A DNA stretch of 60,383 nucleotides from Rhodoferax sp. (GTDB lineage: Bacteria > Pseudomonadota > Gammaproteobacteria > Burkholderiales > Burkholderiaceae_C): NCBI GenBank assembly GCA_018063505.1, contig JAGPBF010000004.1, positions 1 to 60,383 of the forward strand, read 5' to 3'. Each line of letters opens with the position of its first letter. Positions within the stretch are counted from its first letter, which is position 1. Both the position numbers and the translations under genes were made by a program. Of this stretch, positions 22,026-31,937 are shown piece by piece. The notes beneath the pieces are model-generated. The model was not told the DNA's origin and made no database searches. It was given only the letters and a program-made list of their open reading frames with translations.

Positions 22026-22466
22026 TCAGGCAATGCTGCGCATCGTGCAGATCAGTTCGGCTTGCACGGCAAGTTCCTCGCCCACGGTCGCACGGGCCTT
22101 GAACTTGAAGATGCCGGACTTCATGCGATCGAGTTCGGCATGCAGCATCAACTGGTCGCCCGGTTCGACCGGTCGCTTGAAACGGGCACCGTCGATGCCG
22201 GCAAAGTAATACACGGTCTTGTCATCGGGTGTCACTCCCAGCGTATCGAACGCCAGCAAGGCTGCAGCCTGGGCCAGTGCCTCGAGCATCAACACACCCG
22301 GCATCACCGGACGGTGCGGAAAGTGCCCGGTGAAGAAGGGCTCGTTCATCGATACATTCTTCAGTGCAAGAATCCTTTTTCCTTTTTCCAGTTCGACCAC
22401 CCGGTCGACCAGCAGAAACGGATACCGGTGCGGCAATTGCTTGAGAATCTGGTGAATGTCCATCAT
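22026..22466 (-). CDS. fabZ: 3-hydroxyacyl-ACP dehydratase FabZ
   Basis: 146 residues. FabZ dehydrates 3-hydroxyacyl-ACP in fatty acid elongation and competes with LpxA/LpxD for hydroxyacyl-ACP. The hot-dog fold signature is complete: [36 protein letters not shown] with the catalytic His and Glu, and [19 protein letters not shown]. The start is a double ATG (22466 and 22463) overlapping the lpxD stop. The lpxD-fabZ-lpxA-lpxB order is the conserved one. Confidence 0.97.
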   Translation of the reverse strand: MMDIHQILKQLPHRYPFLLVDRVVELEKGKRILALKNVSMNEPFFTGHFPHRPVMPGVLMLEALAQAAALLAFDTLGVTPDDKTVYYFAGIDGARFKRPVEPGDQLMLHAELDRMKSGIFKFKARATVGEELAVQAELICTMRSIA

Positions 22467-23449
22467 GGCTTGATCGGGTCTTTGCTAGTGTTTTCGAGGG
22501 CCCGCAGGCGATCACGCAACGTATCCAGGCGCTTGAGAGAAGCCGCGTTCTTTTCCCAGCGTGCATTGTCGTCGATCGGAAATATGCCGGTGTAATGCCC
22601 TGGCTTGAGGATCGAGCGTGTCACCACCGAGGCCGCCGAGATATTCACATGGTCGGCCAGGGTCAGATGGCCCAGCACGACCGCCGCGCCGCCGATCGTG
22701 CAATGGGCCCCGATGCGTGCGGAACCCGCGACGCCGACACAGGCGGCCATCGCGGTGTGGCGTCCGACGCGCACGTTGTGGCCGATCTGGATCAGGTTGT
22801 CGAGTTTGACGCCGTCCTCCAGCACAGTGTCGGACAGGGCGCCCCTGTCGACGCAGGTATTGGCCCCGATCTCGACATCGTTGCCAATGAGCACCGCCCC
22901 AAGCTGCTCTATTTTTTCCCACCGGCCGCCATCGGGCGCAAAGCCGAAGCCGTCGGCCCCGATGACGACACCACTGTGCACAATGCAACGCGCACCCACC
23001 ACGCAGTTCTCGCCCACGGTGACCCTGGCCTTCAATACCGTGCCGGCGCCGATGCGCGCGCCGCGTTCGATCACGCACAGCGGGCCGATGCAAACTGTCG
23101 GGTCGATCACCGCGGACGGGTCGACCACGGCACTGGCATGGACCTGGGGCGCTGCGGCGGGCCAATGGTGGCGCTTCCACAACTGGGTCACGCGCGCGAA
23201 ATAGAGATAGGGCTGCGGCGTGATGATGCAGGCGCCCCGTGTGCGTGCCAGCGATGCCAGTTCGGCATCGACGATCACGCAGGCGGCATGCGACTGCGCC
23301 AGTTGTTGCCGGTAACGCGGACCGGTAACGAAGCTCAGCTGTGACGGTGTGGCCTCGAGCAGTGTGGCCAGGCCTTCGATGGCCAGGGCGGGGTCACCCT
23401 GCAGTTCACCACCCAGCGCCGCGACCAGGGATCCCAGAGTCAAGGGCAC
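22463..23449 (-). CDS. lpxD: UDP-3-O-(3-hydroxyacyl)glucosamine N-acyltransferase
   Basis: 328 residues from GTG 23449. LpxD adds the second hydroxyacyl chain in lipid A synthesis. The N-terminal uridine-binding domain ([18 protein letters not shown]) is followed by about ten hexapeptide repeats ([20 protein letters not shown] onward) with GSDGFG-like [14 protein letters not shown] and the catalytic His in [13 protein letters not shown], then a short C-terminal helix. It is separated by 18 bp from skp upstream. Confidence 0.96.
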   Translation of the reverse strand: MPLTLGSLVAALGGELQGDPALAIEGLATLLEATPSQLSFVTGPRYRQQLAQSHAACVIVDAELASLARTRGACIITPQPYLYFARVTQLWKRHHWPAAAPQVHASAVVDPSAVIDPTVCIGPLCVIERGARIGAGTVLKARVTVGENCVVGARCIVHSGVVIGADGFGFAPDGGRWEKIEQLGAVLIGNDVEIGANTCVDRGALSDTVLEDGVKLDNLIQIGHNVRVGRHTAMAACVGVAGSARIGAHCTIGGAAVVLGHLTLADHVNISAASVVTRSILKPGHYTGIFPIDDNARWEKNAASLKRLDTLRDRLRALENTSKDPIKP

Positions 23450-23467
23450 GGGGTGACCACCGCAGAC

Positions 23468-23983
23468 TTACTTGGCTCCGGCGTTCAGCGCCTTGATCAC
23501 CTTGTCGGTGATGTCGTGTTTCGGGTTGACGTAAACCGCATCCTGCAGCACCAGGTCGAATTTCTCGGCTTCGGCCACCTGCTTGACGACGCGGTTCGCG
23601 CGCTCCAGAACCATTTGCAACTCTTCATTCTTGCGCGAGTTGAGGTCTTCCTGGAACTCCCGGCGTTTGCGCTGGAAATCGCGGTCCTGTTCGACCAGCT
23701 GCTTCTGGCGGGTGGCCCGTTGCGACTCGGACAGCGTCGGCGCGTCGCGTTCGAGCTTGTCCGCGATGGCCTTGATGGAGGCACCCAGGTCGATCAGCTC
23801 CTTCTCGCGTTTGGAGAACTCCTGCTCGAGTTTGGATTGCGCCGCCTTGGCCGTGGCGGCCTCCTTGAAGATGCGGTCGGTATTGACAAAGCCGATCTTG
23901 AGTTCCTGCGCCTGGGCCAATGGTGCGAGGGCCAGCAAGGCCGTGAAAACGCCGGCGCACAGGCGAATGGAAAAATTCTTCAT
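23468..23983 (-). CDS. skp: Periplasmic chaperone Skp/OmpH
   Basis: 171 residues with a clear signal peptide (MKNFSIRLCAGVF..LALAPLAQAQ, cleavage after AQA). The mature part starts ELKIGFVNTDRIFKEA and continues as a long charged coiled coil (about residues 45-125), the tentacles of the trimeric chaperone that hold unfolded outer-membrane proteins between Sec and BamA. Its ATG overlaps the bamA stop by one base (TAATG), so the two are translated together. Confidence 0.95.
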   Translation of the reverse strand: MKNFSIRLCAGVFTALLALAPLAQAQELKIGFVNTDRIFKEAATAKAAQSKLEQEFSKREKELIDLGASIKAIADKLERDAPTLSESQRATRQKQLVEQDRDFQRKRREFQEDLNSRKNEELQMVLERANRVVKQVAEAEKFDLVLQDAVYVNPKHDITDKVIKALNAGAK

Positions 23984-26274
23984 TAGAAAGATGTCCCGAT
24001 TTGAAATTGCACGGTCTGGATTTTATCGCCAGTGAATTTGCGCACCGGCTTGGCAATGGCCAGGCGCAGCGGGCCGACCGGAGAAATCCAGCTGATGCCC
24101 ACCCCGACGGATGCACGCAGTTTCTGCAGGTCAATGGACTCCGATTCAGCGTAGACGTTGCCCACGTCGAAAAACCCGAACATGCGCAGTGTCCGGTCAT
24201 TGCCCGCTCCGGGGAATGGTGTCAGCACTTCGAAATTCAGGTTGACCTTGCGGTTGCCGCCCAGGCTGCCGCCGGTTGTCGCATCGATCTGTCCCAGGCT
24301 GCCCTGTTCGAATCCACGCACCGAACCCAGACCGCCGCCGTAGAAGTTCTTGAACAGCGGGAACGGACGGCCGGACAAGCCCTTGCCCCAGGCCAGGTCA
24401 CCGTTGAACGCCAGCGTGTATTGCTTGTTCAGCGGGATGTACTGCTGGTACTGGTAACTGGCACTGAGATAACGGGTGTCGCCACCCACACCCCATTCGC
24501 CGTTGACACGCTGATAGCGGCCGTCCGTAGGTACCAGCGCACTGTCGCGGGAATCACGGGCCCAGCCCACAGTGAGCGGAACACCATTGCTGGAGTATCC
24601 GAACTGATTGGCGTAGTTCAGATAGGAGGCCGGCAATTGCGTGCCCGGGACGATCTTGGTGCGCTCGACGCCGCCTCCGAAGTACACGGTATCGATTTCG
24701 GTGAATGGCACGCCAAACCGCAGGCTCGCACCGGTGGTCACCAGCTTGTAGCTGTCGGTACCGGTATAAGGACTCGTGTTGCGGTGATAGACGTCGATTG
24801 CACGCGACACGCCATCGACCGTGAAATACGGATCGGTGGTGTTGAACACCACGGTTCGGTTGATCTTGCTGGTGTCGACCTGGACACCCAGCGACTTGCC
24901 GGAGCCGAATGCGTTTTCCTGCTTGATGCCCGCACTCAGGCCGAGTCCGTCACCGCTGGAGTAACCCGCGCCAAGCGACAGATTTCCGGTGGCCTTTTCC
25001 AGCACCGTGATCGTCAGGTCGACCTGATCGGGTGCGCCTGCAATTTCCTGGGTTTCAATCGAAACCTCACGAAAAAAGCCCAGCCGGTCCACCCGGTCCC
25101 GGGAGCGCCGAATCTTGTCGGCGTCATACCAGGCCGACTCGAACTGGCGGAATTCGCGTCGCACGACTTCGTCGCGGGTCCGGTTGTTGCCAGCCACATT
25201 GATGCGCCGTATATATGCCCGGCGGGACGGATCGGCCTGCAGCACCAGCGCCACCCGGTTGTTGGCACGGTCGACCTCGGGCCGCGCCTCGACACGGGCA
25301 AAAGCATAACCAAAGTTGCCGAAATAATCGGTGAACGCCTTGGTCGTCTGCACCACCTCGTCCGCGTTATAGGCCTCACCAGGGCGGATCGCCACCAGGC
25401 TCTTGAACTCGTCGTCCTTGCCCAGATAGTTGCCTTCGAGCTTGACACCCGAGACGACGTAGCGTTCGCCTTCGGTGACATTGATCACGATGGTGATCTC
25501 CTGCTTGTCCGGCGAGATCACCACCTGCGTGGAGTCGATCTTGAACTCAAGGTATCCGCGTGTCAGGTAGTACGAACGCAGCGATTCGATGTCTGCGTTG
25601 AGTTTGGCCCGGGAATACTGGTCAGACTTGGTGTACCAACTCAGCCACCCACCGGTGTCGAGATCGAACAGATCACGCAGCGTGGATTCGCCATACACCT
25701 TGTTGCCGACGACCCGGATCTCCTTGATCCTGGCGCGATCGCCTTCGGCGATCGTGAACGCCAGGTTGACGCGATTGCGCTCGATCGGCGTGACCGTGGT
25801 GACCACCTCGGACGCGTACAGACTGCGGTTGATGTACTGGCGTTTGATCTCCTGCTCGGCACGATCGAGCAAGGCCTTGTCGTAGGGCCGGCCATCGGCA
25901 AGGCCGATGTCGCGCATCATCTTGTTCAAGGCCTCTTTGTCGAATTCCTTGTTGCCACTGAATTCGACATCGGCAACGGTAGGCCGCTCTTCGACGATGA
26001 CCACCAGCACATCGCCGCTGACCTCGATGCGCACGTCCTTGAACAAGCCCAGTGCAAAGATCGACTGGATTGCCGCTGCGCCTTTCTGGTCATCGTAGGT
26101 GTCACCCACGCGTACCGGAAGCGAGGCGAAGATCGTACCGGCCTCGGCCCGCTGCAAGCCCTCGATACGGATATCGCGCACCGTGAACGGGTCTACCGCC
26201 CACGCGGATCCGGCAAAAGCGCTGGCCGCAATGGCCATAGCGACGGCATGTCGCTGAAATCGATTGAAATGCAT
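23983..26274 (-). CDS. bamA: Outer membrane protein assembly factor BamA
   Basis: 763 residues from ATG 26274 (MHFNRFQRHAVAMAIA). The signal peptide ends near GSAWA; then five POTRA domains (first FTVRDIRIEGLQRAEAGTIF) extend to about residue 420. The C-terminal 16-strand beta-barrel has LGAGYSSGDGLGLSAG and NFYGGGLGSVRGFEQGSLG, the latter carrying the conserved VRGF of loop 6. The last residue is Phe (QFQIGTSF), the usual beta-barrel insertion signal. A longer reading to 26700 adds 142 non-BamA residues from rseP antiframe and is rejected. Confidence 0.97.
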   Translation of the reverse strand: MHFNRFQRHAVAMAIAASAFAGSAWAVDPFTVRDIRIEGLQRAEAGTIFASLPVRVGDTYDDQKGAAAIQSIFALGLFKDVRIEVSGDVLVVIVEERPTVADVEFSGNKEFDKEALNKMMRDIGLADGRPYDKALLDRAEQEIKRQYINRSLYASEVVTTVTPIERNRVNLAFTIAEGDRARIKEIRVVGNKVYGESTLRDLFDLDTGGWLSWYTKSDQYSRAKLNADIESLRSYYLTRGYLEFKIDSTQVVISPDKQEITIVINVTEGERYVVSGVKLEGNYLGKDDEFKSLVAIRPGEAYNADEVVQTTKAFTDYFGNFGYAFARVEARPEVDRANNRVALVLQADPSRRAYIRRINVAGNNRTRDEVVRREFRQFESAWYDADKIRRSRDRVDRLGFFREVSIETQEIAGAPDQVDLTITVLEKATGNLSLGAGYSSGDGLGLSAGIKQENAFGSGKSLGVQVDTSKINRTVVFNTTDPYFTVDGVSRAIDVYHRNTSPYTGTDSYKLVTTGASLRFGVPFTEIDTVYFGGGVERTKIVPGTQLPASYLNYANQFGYSSNGVPLTVGWARDSRDSALVPTDGRYQRVNGEWGVGGDTRYLSASYQYQQYIPLNKQYTLAFNGDLAWGKGLSGRPFPLFKNFYGGGLGSVRGFEQGSLGQIDATTGGSLGGNRKVNLNFEVLTPFPGAGNDRTLRMFGFFDVGNVYAESESIDLQKLRASVGVGISWISPVGPLRLAIAKPVRKFTGDKIQTVQFQIGTSF

Positions 26275-26321
26275 GTTGTCTATATTTGTCTGTCCGGCCT
26301 GGTTGCCAGCGCAATTGAACC

Positions 26322-27683
26322 CTACCCCAGGATACGGGTCAGATCGTTGAACAAGGCGATGCCCATCATCAGCAGCAGTACCGCGACGCCACCACGCTGG
26401 AGCCGTTCCATCCAGACATCGGTCACGCCGCGCCCGGTCACCGCCTCCCAAAGATAATACATCAGGTGTCCGCCATCGAGCACCGGCAGCGGAAGCAAAT
26501 TGAGCACGCCCAGACTGACGCTGATGAGAGCCAGAAACAGCAAATACTGGGACAAACCCAGGCTGGCCGACTTGCCCGCATAGTCTGCAATGGTCAAGGG
26601 CCCGTTGAGGTTCTTCAACGATGCCTCGCCGATCACCATGCGGCCGATCATGCGCAGGGTCAGGGTCGAGACCTCCCAGGTGCGCACCACCCCTTGCCAT
26701 ACACCGTCCAGCAGACCGTAACGAACCGTGACTGTTTCCGGAGCTGTGCCGACGTAGGCGCCGATGCGGCCGACCGGCAGCCCGTTGTCGAGCACCACCT
26801 GGGGCGTCACGGTCATCGAGAGTTCCGCTCCGGCACGATCGATGCGCCAGACGGCGCCGGCAGGATCGCTTTTGCCGGTGGCGGCCCGGATCAGATCGCG
26901 CAGCTGCTGCCCATCCACAACGGCCGTGGCACCCACTGCGAGCACCAGATCCCCCTTTAGCAGCCCGGCTGCAGCGGCTGCGCCATCGGGCAGGACTTCG
27001 CCGATTTCCGGACGCGTCATCGGCCCGACCAGACCGATACGGCGAAACAATGCGGCGTCGACGTCGTTGGCCGGCTGCTGCTCGAAGCCCAGAACGACTT
27101 CCCGGGCGCCAGCGCCCTTCTTGCGTTCGACCTCCAGCCGCACATCGCGCCCATGCAAGGCTGCCTGTGCCAGCAACCAGCGCAGATCGTCGAACGAGGC
27201 GACATCGGTCGGTGCGTCGGAACCCATGCAGGCGCGCAATACGCGCTCGCCGCCCACCAGTCCGGCCTTGTCCGCAATCGATCCGGCGACCGGGCGCGCC
27301 AGCACCGGGCTGGCTTGTTGTACACCCGTCCAGTTGACCAGTGAATACAGCACCACGGCCAGCAGCAGATTGATCAGCGGGCCAGCGGCCACGATGGCGG
27401 CACGCGCCGCCAGCGGCTGGTTGTTGAAGGCCAGGTGCCGCTCGTGCGGGGCGACCGGGGCCTCGCGTTCGTCGAGCATGCGCACATAGCCCCCCAGCGG
27501 GAAGGCTGCGATGACGAACTCGGTGTGCGAGTCCTTGCCTTGCCAGCGCAGCAAGGTCTTGCCGAATCCGACCGAAAACCGCAGCACCCGCACACCACAG
27601 GCGACGGCCACCCGGTAATGCCCGTACTCGTGAACGGCAATCAGCAGCGCCAACGCAAAGACGAATGCCAGAATCGTCAACAT
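26322..27683 (-). CDS. rseP: Site-2 protease RseP
   Basis: 453 residues. RseP is an intramembrane metalloprotease that cuts RseA in the sigma-E envelope stress pathway. The active site HEYGH is in the first membrane helix (IAVHEYGHYRVAVACGVRV), the second metal ligand is in VLDGGHLMYYLWE near the C-terminus, and the interior has PDZ-like regions (GSIADKAGLVGGERV; GAAAAAGLLKGDLVLAVG). About four membrane spans are predicted. The start is ATG 27683. It precedes bamA by 47 bp, so stress sensing and outer-membrane assembly are made together. Confidence 0.96.
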   Translation of the reverse strand: MLTILAFVFALALLIAVHEYGHYRVAVACGVRVLRFSVGFGKTLLRWQGKDSHTEFVIAAFPLGGYVRMLDEREAPVAPHERHLAFNNQPLAARAAIVAAGPLINLLLAVVLYSLVNWTGVQQASPVLARPVAGSIADKAGLVGGERVLRACMGSDAPTDVASFDDLRWLLAQAALHGRDVRLEVERKKGAGAREVVLGFEQQPANDVDAALFRRIGLVGPMTRPEIGEVLPDGAAAAAGLLKGDLVLAVGATAVVDGQQLRDLIRAATGKSDPAGAVWRIDRAGAELSMTVTPQVVLDNGLPVGRIGAYVGTAPETVTVRYGLLDGVWQGVVRTWEVSTLTLRMIGRMVIGEASLKNLNGPLTIADYAGKSASLGLSQYLLFLALISVSLGVLNLLPLPVLDGGHLMYYLWEAVTGRGVTDVWMERLQRGGVAVLLLMMGIALFNDLTRILG

Positions 27684-27704
27684 GATTGTGCCGTTGTGCC
27701 TGTG

Positions 27705-28916
27705 TCAGCGCGCCAGCGACGCGACATGCCGAGCCGCCTGCACTCTTGCCATACGGTCGATTTCGAGTAACGCATCCAGCGAGTCTGCACCGGGAACATC
27801 CGTCGTGTCCAGCGTATGTGCATTGACCGCGTGGATCTGGTCGAAACGGATGCGGCCCGCCAGAAATGCGTCGACCGCGATTTCATTGGCGGCATTGAGC
27901 ACGGCCGGAACACCTTCGGCTGCGTCCAGCACCTGCCAGGCCAGTTTCAAGCCGGGAAAACGTGCCTGATGGCCGTGATCGTCGACGGATTCGAAGGTCA
28001 TGGCGGCAAGCGCATGGAAATCCAGCGCGTCAGCGCCCGATGCCATGCGGTCGGGCCAGCACAGGCCGTACGCAATCGGCACGCGCATATCGGTTGTCCC
28101 GAGCTGCGCCACGATCGAGTTGTCACGGTATTGCACCATGGAATGGATCACGCTTTGCGGATGGATCACGACCTCGATCCGCGATGCCGGCACCCCGAAC
28201 AGGAAACGGGCCTCGATGACCTCGAGCACCTTGTTCATCATCGTGGCCGAGTCCACCGAGATCTTGCGCCCCATCACCCAGTTCGGGTGGGCGCAGGCCT
28301 GCGCGGGCAACACGTCGCAAAACGTCGCCGGATCACGCTGGCGGAACGGTCCGCCCGAGGCGGTCAGGATCAGCTTGTCGACGCGCGCCGCCCAGGTGGA
28401 CGTGTCGTCGGGCAGCGACTGGAAAATCGCTGAATGCTCACTGTCGATCGGCAGCAGCTTGGCGCCGCCTTCAGCCACCGCCTGCATGAACACCGCGCCA
28501 CCCACGACCAGGGCCTCCTTGTTGGCCAGAAGCAGGCGCTTGCCGGCTTTTGCGGCACACATGCATGCTGCCAAACCGGCAGCCCCGACAATGGCCGCCA
28601 TCACGGTCTGCACCTGTTCGTGGCCAGCGATCTCGGCGATCGCACCAGCCCCCGACATAACCTGCGTCGGCAGATCCAGCGCCTTGCACTGCAGGGCCAG
28701 CGCCTTGGCACTGGCCGCATCGGCCATGACGGCAAATGCCGGCCGATGGGTTACGCACTGGGCCAGCATCACGTCGACACGGGTGGACGCGGTCAGTGCA
28801 AATACCTCGAACCGGCCAGGATGTCGACGGATGACGTCCAGCGTGTTGACGCCGACAGATCCAGTGGAACCAAGAATCGCCACGCGTTGGGCCATGGGCG
28901 GGCTTTGCTGGCTCAT
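27705..28916 (-). CDS. dxr: 1-deoxy-D-xylulose 5-phosphate reductoisomerase
   Basis: 403 residues. Dxr makes MEP from DXP, the committed step of non-mevalonate isoprenoid synthesis. NADPH is bound at VAILGSTGSVGVNTLDVI; LLANKEALVVGG, LPIDSEHSAIFQ with the metal-binding Glu, TASGGPFR, MGRKISVDSATMMNK and NAANEIAVDAFL follow in order. ATG 28916 overlaps the cdsA stop (ATGA). It supplies isoprenoid units used by UppS two genes upstream. Confidence 0.97.
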   Translation of the reverse strand: MSQQSPPMAQRVAILGSTGSVGVNTLDVIRRHPGRFEVFALTASTRVDVMLAQCVTHRPAFAVMADAASAKALALQCKALDLPTQVMSGAGAIAEIAGHEQVQTVMAAIVGAAGLAACMCAAKAGKRLLLANKEALVVGGAVFMQAVAEGGAKLLPIDSEHSAIFQSLPDDTSTWAARVDKLILTASGGPFRQRDPATFCDVLPAQACAHPNWVMGRKISVDSATMMNKVLEVIEARFLFGVPASRIEVVIHPQSVIHSMVQYRDNSIVAQLGTTDMRVPIAYGLCWPDRMASGADALDFHALAAMTFESVDDHGHQARFPGLKLAWQVLDAAEGVPAVLNAANEIAVDAFLAGRIRFDQIHAVNAHTLDTTDVPGADSLDALLEIDRMARVQAARHVASLAR

Positions 28917-29758
28917 ACGGTCACCAGCAACATCGCCAGCGGCATCGCCGGCAGCAATGCGTCAATGCGGTCGAGCACACCGCCATGGCCCGGCAGCAGG
29001 CCACTGCTGTCCTTGACGCCCGCGCTGCGCTTGAGCAGCGACTCCACCAGGTCACCGACGACACTCATGCCGACCAGTCCCACCAGGGCCGGCAACATGA
29101 TCCAGCTTTCGACCTGCAACATGCGGCTGTACAGGCTTGGCGAACCAGACTGAAAATAGCCGTCGGCCCATTGCCAGATCAGTCCCAGCAACAACACACC
29201 CACCACCGCGCCGGCCACACCTTCCCAGGTCTTGCCCGGACTGATGCTCGGCGCCAGTTTGCCGGCAACGACACGTCCACCCCAGGTACGACCGGCGAAA
29301 TACGCGGAAATGTCGGCCACCCACACCAGTGCCATGATCGACAACACGAAATTGACGCCAATATGGCGCGCCTGCGCCAAGGCAAGCCAGGCGGCGAACA
29401 GCAGCAGAAAACCCAGACCCATGCGCAATCCACGCGGCAGCCGGGACCAGGACACCGTGCCGCCGCGCAGCAGCCAGGCGCCGCCAACCACCCAGACCAG
29501 GGCCATCAGACGCCACATCCACACCACCGGCTGGCCGAGCATGCCGCCCGCCCAGGCCAGCGCACAAACCACTGCCAGCAAGACTGCGCAGACTACGGGG
29601 ATTGCGCCGCGATAACCGACCAGGCGCGCCCACTCCCAGGTTGCCGCGGCGACAAAGACGATCGCCAGTGCCGTCAGCGGTGTGGCCGACGGATAAAACA
29701 TTGCCGGCAACAGCAGCAGCAACAACACGATCGCAGTAACAACACGTTGCCGGAGCAT
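28913..29758 (-). CDS. cdsA: Phosphatidate cytidylyltransferase
   Basis: 281 residues with about eight hydrophobic spans. CdsA makes CDP-diacylglycerol for phospholipids. The C-terminal family signature is intact: SVVGDLVESLLKRSAGVKDSS, LLPGHGGVLDRIDALLPAMP, and IMALVWVADISAYFAGRTWGG with PSISPGKTWEG before it. The start is ATG 29758, 9 bp beyond the uppS stop. Confidence 0.96.
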   Translation of the reverse strand: MLRQRVVTAIVLLLLLLPAMFYPSATPLTALAIVFVAAATWEWARLVGYRGAIPVVCAVLLAVVCALAWAGGMLGQPVVWMWRLMALVWVVGGAWLLRGGTVSWSRLPRGLRMGLGFLLLFAAWLALAQARHIGVNFVLSIMALVWVADISAYFAGRTWGGRVVAGKLAPSISPGKTWEGVAGAVVGVLLLGLIWQWADGYFQSGSPSLYSRMLQVESWIMLPALVGLVGMSVVGDLVESLLKRSAGVKDSSGLLPGHGGVLDRIDALLPAMPLAMLLVTV

Positions 29759-29767
29759 GGGGCTGTC

Positions 29768-30499
29768 TCAGGCCGCCTGCGGACGCATGGCTTTGCCCGT
29801 CACCTGTGCGGACGTCTTGCCAAAGCGCCGCTCCCGTTGGGCAAACGCGGAGAAGGCCTGATCGAGTGATGCGTCATCGAAATCGGGCCACAAGGTTTCG
29901 GTGAAATAGAGTTCGGCGTATGCCGCCTGCCACAACAGGAAGTTGCTGATGCGCTGCTCGCCACCGGTACGGATCACCAGATCCGGGTCAGGCACATGGG
30001 ACAACGCCAGCGCGGCGTCGAGATTGGCCTCGGTGATCGGCTTGCCTTCGGCGACCAGGCTGCGCGCAGCGTGGGCAATGTCCCAGCGGCCGCCATAGTT
30101 GAAACAGACGTTGAGTTGCAGCCCGGTATTGGCCGATGTCGCCAGCTCACCTTTTTCCAGGCCCTGGCGCACCGACGCCGACAGGCCTTCGCGTTCACCG
30201 ACGAAACGCAGACGGACGCCGTCCTTGACCAGTTGCGGCACCTCGCGCGAGATGGCCATGGCCAGCAACTCCATCAGACCCGAGACTTCATCCTGGGGAC
30301 GATTCCAGTTTTCGGAAGAAAAGGCGAAAACGGTCAGTACGGCCACCCCCCGCGCGGCGCAGCTGCGCACACAGCGACGCAGAGAGTCCACGCCGGCCTT
30401 GTGCCCTGCCACACGCGGCAGGAATCGCCGTGTCGCCCACCGGCCATTTCCATCCATCACGATGGCGACATGGTGGGGCGTCAGCTGCGGATCGGTCAT
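29768..30499 (-). CDS. uppS: Isoprenyl transferase (undecaprenyl diphosphate synthase)
   Basis: 243 residues from ATG 30499; an in-frame TTG two codons earlier is less likely. UppS extends farnesyl diphosphate to the C55 lipid carrier for peptidoglycan and O-antigen. The catalytic motif is HVAIVMDGNGRWAT, followed by GHKAGVDSLRRCVRSC, LTVFAFSSENWNRP, NVCFNYGGRWDI, DPDLVIRTGGEQRISNFLLWQAAYAEL and LWPDF, the full cis-prenyltransferase set. Confidence 0.97.
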   Translation of the reverse strand: MTDPQLTPHHVAIVMDGNGRWATRRFLPRVAGHKAGVDSLRRCVRSCAARGVAVLTVFAFSSENWNRPQDEVSGLMELLAMAISREVPQLVKDGVRLRFVGEREGLSASVRQGLEKGELATSANTGLQLNVCFNYGGRWDIAHAARSLVAEGKPITEANLDAALALSHVPDPDLVIRTGGEQRISNFLLWQAAYAELYFTETLWPDFDDASLDQAFSAFAQRERRFGKTSAQVTGKAMRPQAA

Positions 30500-30528
30500 T
30501 GGCAATGGTCGGCTCCAAGGGGGACCCC

Positions 30529-31089
30529 TCAGACCGCCATGAGGTCCTGTTCCTTGGCCGTCACCAGCTGGTCAATGAGCACGATATGGCGGTCGGTCAA
30601 TTTCTGGATCTCGACCTCGGAGCGTTTCTGGTCGTCTTCGGTCGCCTCTTTGTCCTTGACCAGCTTCTTGACAGTTTCATTGGCATCGCGGCGCAGATTG
30701 CGCACTGCGATCTTCGCGCCTTCGCCTTCGCTGCGCACCACCTTGGTCAGTTCCCTGCGTCGCTCTTCCGTCATGGCCGGCATCGGCACCCTGATCAGGT
30801 CACCCATGGAGGCCGGGTTCAGACCGAGGTCGCTCTCGCGGATGGCCTTCTCGATCTTGGCGCCCATCCCCTTTTCCCAGGGCTGGATGCTGATCGTGCG
30901 GGCGTCAAGCAGGGACACATTGGCGACCTGGCTGATCGGCACATGCGAGCCGTAGTATTCGACATGCACCGAATCGAGCAGCGCGGGATTGGCGCGACCG
31001 GTCCGGATCTTCGTGAGGTTGTGCTTGAGCGCCTCGATCGACTGATCCATCCGGGTCTCGGCGGTAAGACTTACTTCTGCGATATCCAT
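30529..31089 (-). CDS. frr: Ribosome recycling factor
   Basis: 186 residues from ATG 31089, with AGGAG six bases upstream; a tandem ATG at 31092 is too close to that site. RRF splits post-termination ribosomes with EF-G. It has [28 protein letters not shown] in domain [30 protein letters not shown] in domain II, and the C-terminal helix of domain I. It lies 60 bp downstream of pyrH; the gap contains a GCCTGG/CCAGGC hairpin without a T-run. Confidence 0.97.
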   Translation of the reverse strand: MDIAEVSLTAETRMDQSIEALKHNLTKIRTGRANPALLDSVHVEYYGSHVPISQVANVSLLDARTISIQPWEKGMGAKIEKAIRESDLGLNPASMGDLIRVPMPAMTEERRRELTKVVRSEGEGAKIAVRNLRRDANETVKKLVKDKEATEDDQKRSEVEIQKLTDRHIVLIDQLVTAKEQDLMAV

Positions 31090-31149
31090 CATCAACTCCT
31101 GCAAGGGCCTGGTACGCAACCCCAGGCAAAGGGTGCAAGCAATCGATTG

Positions 31150-31872
31150 TCAGGCATAGACCAGGGTGCCTTCATCCTCACCCAGGATCACACGCTTGAG
31201 CGCACCGTGCTTGAATATAGAAAACACCTTGACCGGCAATTTCTGGTCGCGGCAAAGAGCAAATGCGGTCGCGTCCATGATGCCCAGGTTCTTGGCCATG
31301 GCCTCGTCGAACGAAATCCGGCTATACCGCGTTGCCTGCGGATCGAGCTTCGGATCGGCAGTATAGACACCGTCCACCTTGGTTGCCTTGAGCACCATCT
31401 CGGCGCCGATCTCGGCACCGCGCAGCGCGGCGGCCGTATCGGTGGTGAAAAAAGGATTGCCGGTACCGGCGGCGAATATCACCACCTTGCCTTCTTCGAG
31501 ATATTGCAGCGCCTTGGGGCGTACATACGGCTCGACCACCTGCTCGATCGAAATCGCCGACATCACGCGGGCCGTCAGGCCCGCCTTGATCATCGTATCG
31601 CCCAGCGCCAGCGCGTTCATCACGGTGGCCAGCATGCCCATGTAGTCTGCGGTTGCACGATCCATGCCGACCGAACCTCCGGCAACACCGCGAAAGATGT
31701 TGCCGCCACCGATGACGACGGCGACCTCCACACCCATGCGCGTGACTTCCGCGATCTCGTCGACCATGCGGACAATGGTGTCCCGGTTGATGCCGAACGC
31801 GTCATCACCCATCAAGGCCTCACCCGACAACTTGAGCAGGACACGCTTGTAGGCAGGTACGGGTTTTGGCAT
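31150..31872 (-). CDS. pyrH: Uridylate kinase
   Basis: 240 residues from ATG 31872, with GGAG six bases upstream; ATG 31878 sits directly on the GGAG. PyrH makes UDP from UMP and is allosterically controlled by GTP and UTP. It has [64 protein letters not shown] and [13 protein letters not shown], as in the bacterial amino-acid-kinase-fold UMP kinases. The rpsB-tsf-pyrH-frr order is the universal bacterial one. Confidence 0.97.
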   Translation of the reverse strand: MPKPVPAYKRVLLKLSGEALMGDDAFGINRDTIVRMVDEIAEVTRMGVEVAVVIGGGNIFRGVAGGSVGMDRATADYMGMLATVMNALALGDTMIKAGLTARVMSAISIEQVVEPYVRPKALQYLEEGKVVIFAAGTGNPFFTTDTAAALRGAEIGAEMVLKATKVDGVYTADPKLDPQATRYSRISFDEAMAKNLGIMDATAFALCRDQKLPVKVFSIFKHGALKRVILGEDEGTLVYA

Positions 31873-31906
31873 GGACATCTCCGGGGTTTTTCTGTCAGTA
31901 TTGCTG

Positions 31907-31926
31907 CCGGCCCGCGGACGGGCCGG
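31907..31926 (-). other. GC-rich hairpin between tsf and pyrH
   Basis: CCGGCCCG and CGGGCCGG form a perfect 8-bp GC stem around a 4-base loop in the 65-bp tsf-pyrH gap. On the minus strand no T-run follows, so it is more likely an RNA-processing or 3'-stability structure than a terminator. Confidence 0.55.
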
Positions 31927-31937
31927 GCTCGGCAGGT

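Noticed and set aside
24001-26457. An 818-codon open frame antisense to bamA
   Set aside because: Shadow of bamA; composition is low-complexity and no motif is found.
26275-26700. 142-codon N-terminal extension of bamA
   Set aside because: It reads through the rseP coding region in another frame; the signal peptide starts at ATG 26274.
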